Source: an uncultured Lachnospiraceae bacterium (GTDB taxonomy: Bacteria > Bacillota_A > Clostridia > Lachnospirales > Lachnospiraceae). Taken from it: a DNA stretch of 7,451 nucleotides. The position numbers were made by a program, and so were the translations under genes. Position 1 is the first letter of the stretch. Each line of letters begins with the position of its first letter. The stretch is from contig CAJLNC010000104.1 of NCBI GenBank assembly GCA_905207905.1, positions 1 through 7,451 on the forward strand. Reading direction: 5' to 3'. The notes beneath the pieces were generated by a model that was not told the DNA's origin, did no database searches, and saw nothing but the letters and a program-made list of their open reading frames with translations. Below are positions 6,312-7,451 of this stretch, one piece after another.

Positions 6312-7451
6312 TTATTTTACCAGAGCTACCGTCTCACGGCAGATTGCCAGCTCCTCATTGGTGGGGATCACAGCAACCTTTACCTTGGAATCCGGTGTGG
6401 AAAGAATGAAGTTCTCTCCCCGTTTCTTGTTCTGCTCCTCATCCATAGTGATTCCCAAGTATCCCAGATATCTCAGAACCATCTCACGAACTAAACCGGC
6501 ATTCTCACCAATACCGCCAGTGAAGGTAATCGCATCCACGCCGTTCATAGCTGCCACGTAGGAACCTACGTATTTTGCCACACGGTAAGCGAAAGCCTCA
6601 AGAGCCAGAGCAGCTGCCTCATTGCCCTGATCTGCTGCATCTTCCAAATCGCGGAAATCGCTGGAAAGGCCGTTGGACAGCGCATAAACGCCGGACTCCT
6701 TATTCAAGATCCGCAGCATCTCAGATACATCGATATTCTCTTTCTTGCACACAAACTCCAGAACAGCGGGATCCAGATCTCCGGAACGGGTTCCCATGAG
6801 AAGTCCTTCCAACGGGGTAAGTCCCATGGAGGTGTCCACACATTTTCCATTCACCACTGCACTGATGGAAGATCCATTGCCCAGATGGCATACAATTACC
6901 TTTGAATTGTTTTTGTCCAGTCCCAGATATTTGATGGTCTCGCCGGACACAAAGCTGTGAGAAGTTCCATGGAAACCATATTTCCGAACCGCATACTTCT
7001 CATAGTATTTGGTAGGAATCGCATAACGATAAGCCTTTGCAGGCATAGTCTGATGGAATGCAGTATCAAATACCGCCACGTTGGGCTTGCCAGGCATCAG
7101 TTCCATGCAGGCACGGATACCCATCAGGTTTGCCGGGTTGTGCAGAGGTCCAAGGTCGCAGCACTCATCAATTACGGAGATCACTTCCTCATCAATTACC
7201 CGTGATTCTGTGATCTTGGAGCCGCCGTGAAGTACCCGGTGTCCGATGGCTTCCACTTCATCCAGGCTCTTTAACACTCCAGTAGCGGGATTTACCAGTG
7301 CATCCAGCACCATACGGATTGCTTCTGTGTGGGTGGGCATAGCGGCTTCTGTAATTTCCTTCTCACCGCCTGCAGGCTGGTAAACCAGTCTTCCGTCAAT
7401 ACCGATACGGTCGCAAAGACCCTTTGCAGCCCCTGCCTCGGTATCAGAGTT
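6312..7451 (-). CDS. ackA: Acetate kinase, N-terminus outside the window
   Basis: Cytoplasmic enzyme that interconverts acetyl phosphate plus ADP and acetate plus ATP, the ATP-yielding step of acetate fermentation. It belongs to the ASKHA kinase superfamily. The frame is open to the window edge and shows 379 residues; the first about 18, including the VxNxGSSS phosphate-binding loop, lie beyond base 7451. Counting from the first visible residue: GLCDRIGIDG (11-20), HRVLHGG (71-77, substrate-site arginine), FDTAFHQ (128-134, catalytic Asp129), KYGFHGTSH (157-165), HLGNGSS (189-195), MGTRSGDLDP (219-228, catalytic Arg222), FTGGIGENA (310-318) and NEEL (365-368, Mg-binding glutamate). An internal ATG at 7338-7340 is not the start, because family-specific sequence continues upstream. 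In many relatives pta (phosphotransacetylase) lies just upstream, which would be outside this window. Confidence 0.97.
   Translation of the reverse strand, partial: NSDTEAGAAKGLCDRIGIDGRLVYQPAGGEKEITEAAMPTHTEAIRMVLDALVNPATGVLKSLDEVEAIGHRVLHGGSKITESRVIDEEVISVIDECCDLGPLHNPANLMGIRACMELMPGKPNVAVFDTAFHQTMPAKAYRYAIPTKYYEKYAVRKYGFHGTSHSFVSGETIKYLGLDKNNSKVIVCHLGNGSSISAVVNGKCVDTSMGLTPLEGLLMGTRSGDLDPAVLEFVCKKENIDVSEMLRILNKESGVYALSNGLSSDFRDLEDAADQGNEAAALALEAFAYRVAKYVGSYVAAMNGVDAITFTGGIGENAGLVREMVLRYLGYLGITMDEEQNKKRGENFILSTPDSKVKVAVIPTNEELAICRETVALVK

Noticed and set aside
7338..7340. Internal ATG as the start of ackA.
   Set aside because: The frame continues upstream to the window edge with acetate kinase sequence (GLCDRIGIDG and beyond), so the true start lies outside.
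1..7451. A novel defence, mobile or secretion system hidden in the window.
   Set aside because: All coding capacity is taken by seven conserved housekeeping genes in a known order; no repeats in array form, transposase, toxin-antitoxin pair or integration site is seen.

Overview
The window is an ordinary, densely packed housekeeping segment from a Firmicutes bacterium of the class Clostridia. The protein sequences (SMC, RNase III, PlsX, ACP, the four-cysteine L32 and an AckA in the clostridial style) and the moderate GC content best fit Lachnospiraceae; that family-level placement is inference. All seven genes lie on the minus strand, so transcription runs from high to low coordinates. No mobile element, CRISPR array, tRNA or rRNA is seen, and no stretch over 300 bases lacks a gene.

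Layout in transcription order: ackA (acetate kinase; about 18 N-terminal residues lie beyond base 7451) ends at 6312. A 186-base gap follows. It holds a long imperfect palindrome (6208-6282) and a perfect-consensus promoter (6157-6185), which drives a two-gene unit: a DUF177/YceD protein (5604-6125) and rpmF (ribosomal protein L32, 5418-5600). An intrinsic terminator (5367-5403) follows rpmF. Immediately after it a second promoter (5335-5363) starts the unit plsX (4290-5306), acpP (4047-4277), rnc (3219-3923) and smc (3228 to beyond base 1). The rnc and smc genes overlap by 10 bases. The 123-base acpP-rnc spacer contains a strong hairpin just upstream of the rnc ribosome binding site.

The genes join several core processes. 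AckA makes ATP and acetate from acetyl phosphate. YceD and L32 serve the large ribosomal subunit. PlsX and ACP supply acyl groups for phospholipid synthesis. RNase III processes double-stranded RNA, and SMC organises and segregates the chromosome. The order plsX, acpP, rnc, smc is the known Firmicutes arrangement, here without the fabD and fabG genes that sit between plsX and acpP in Bacillus subtilis.

No new biological system is evident. The items most worth a second look are all non-coding: the rnc leader hairpin (possible RNase III self-regulation), the 75-base palindromic unit after ackA (possible dispersed repeat or 3' end structure), and an inverted repeat over the -35 element of the yceD-rpmF promoter (possible operator).
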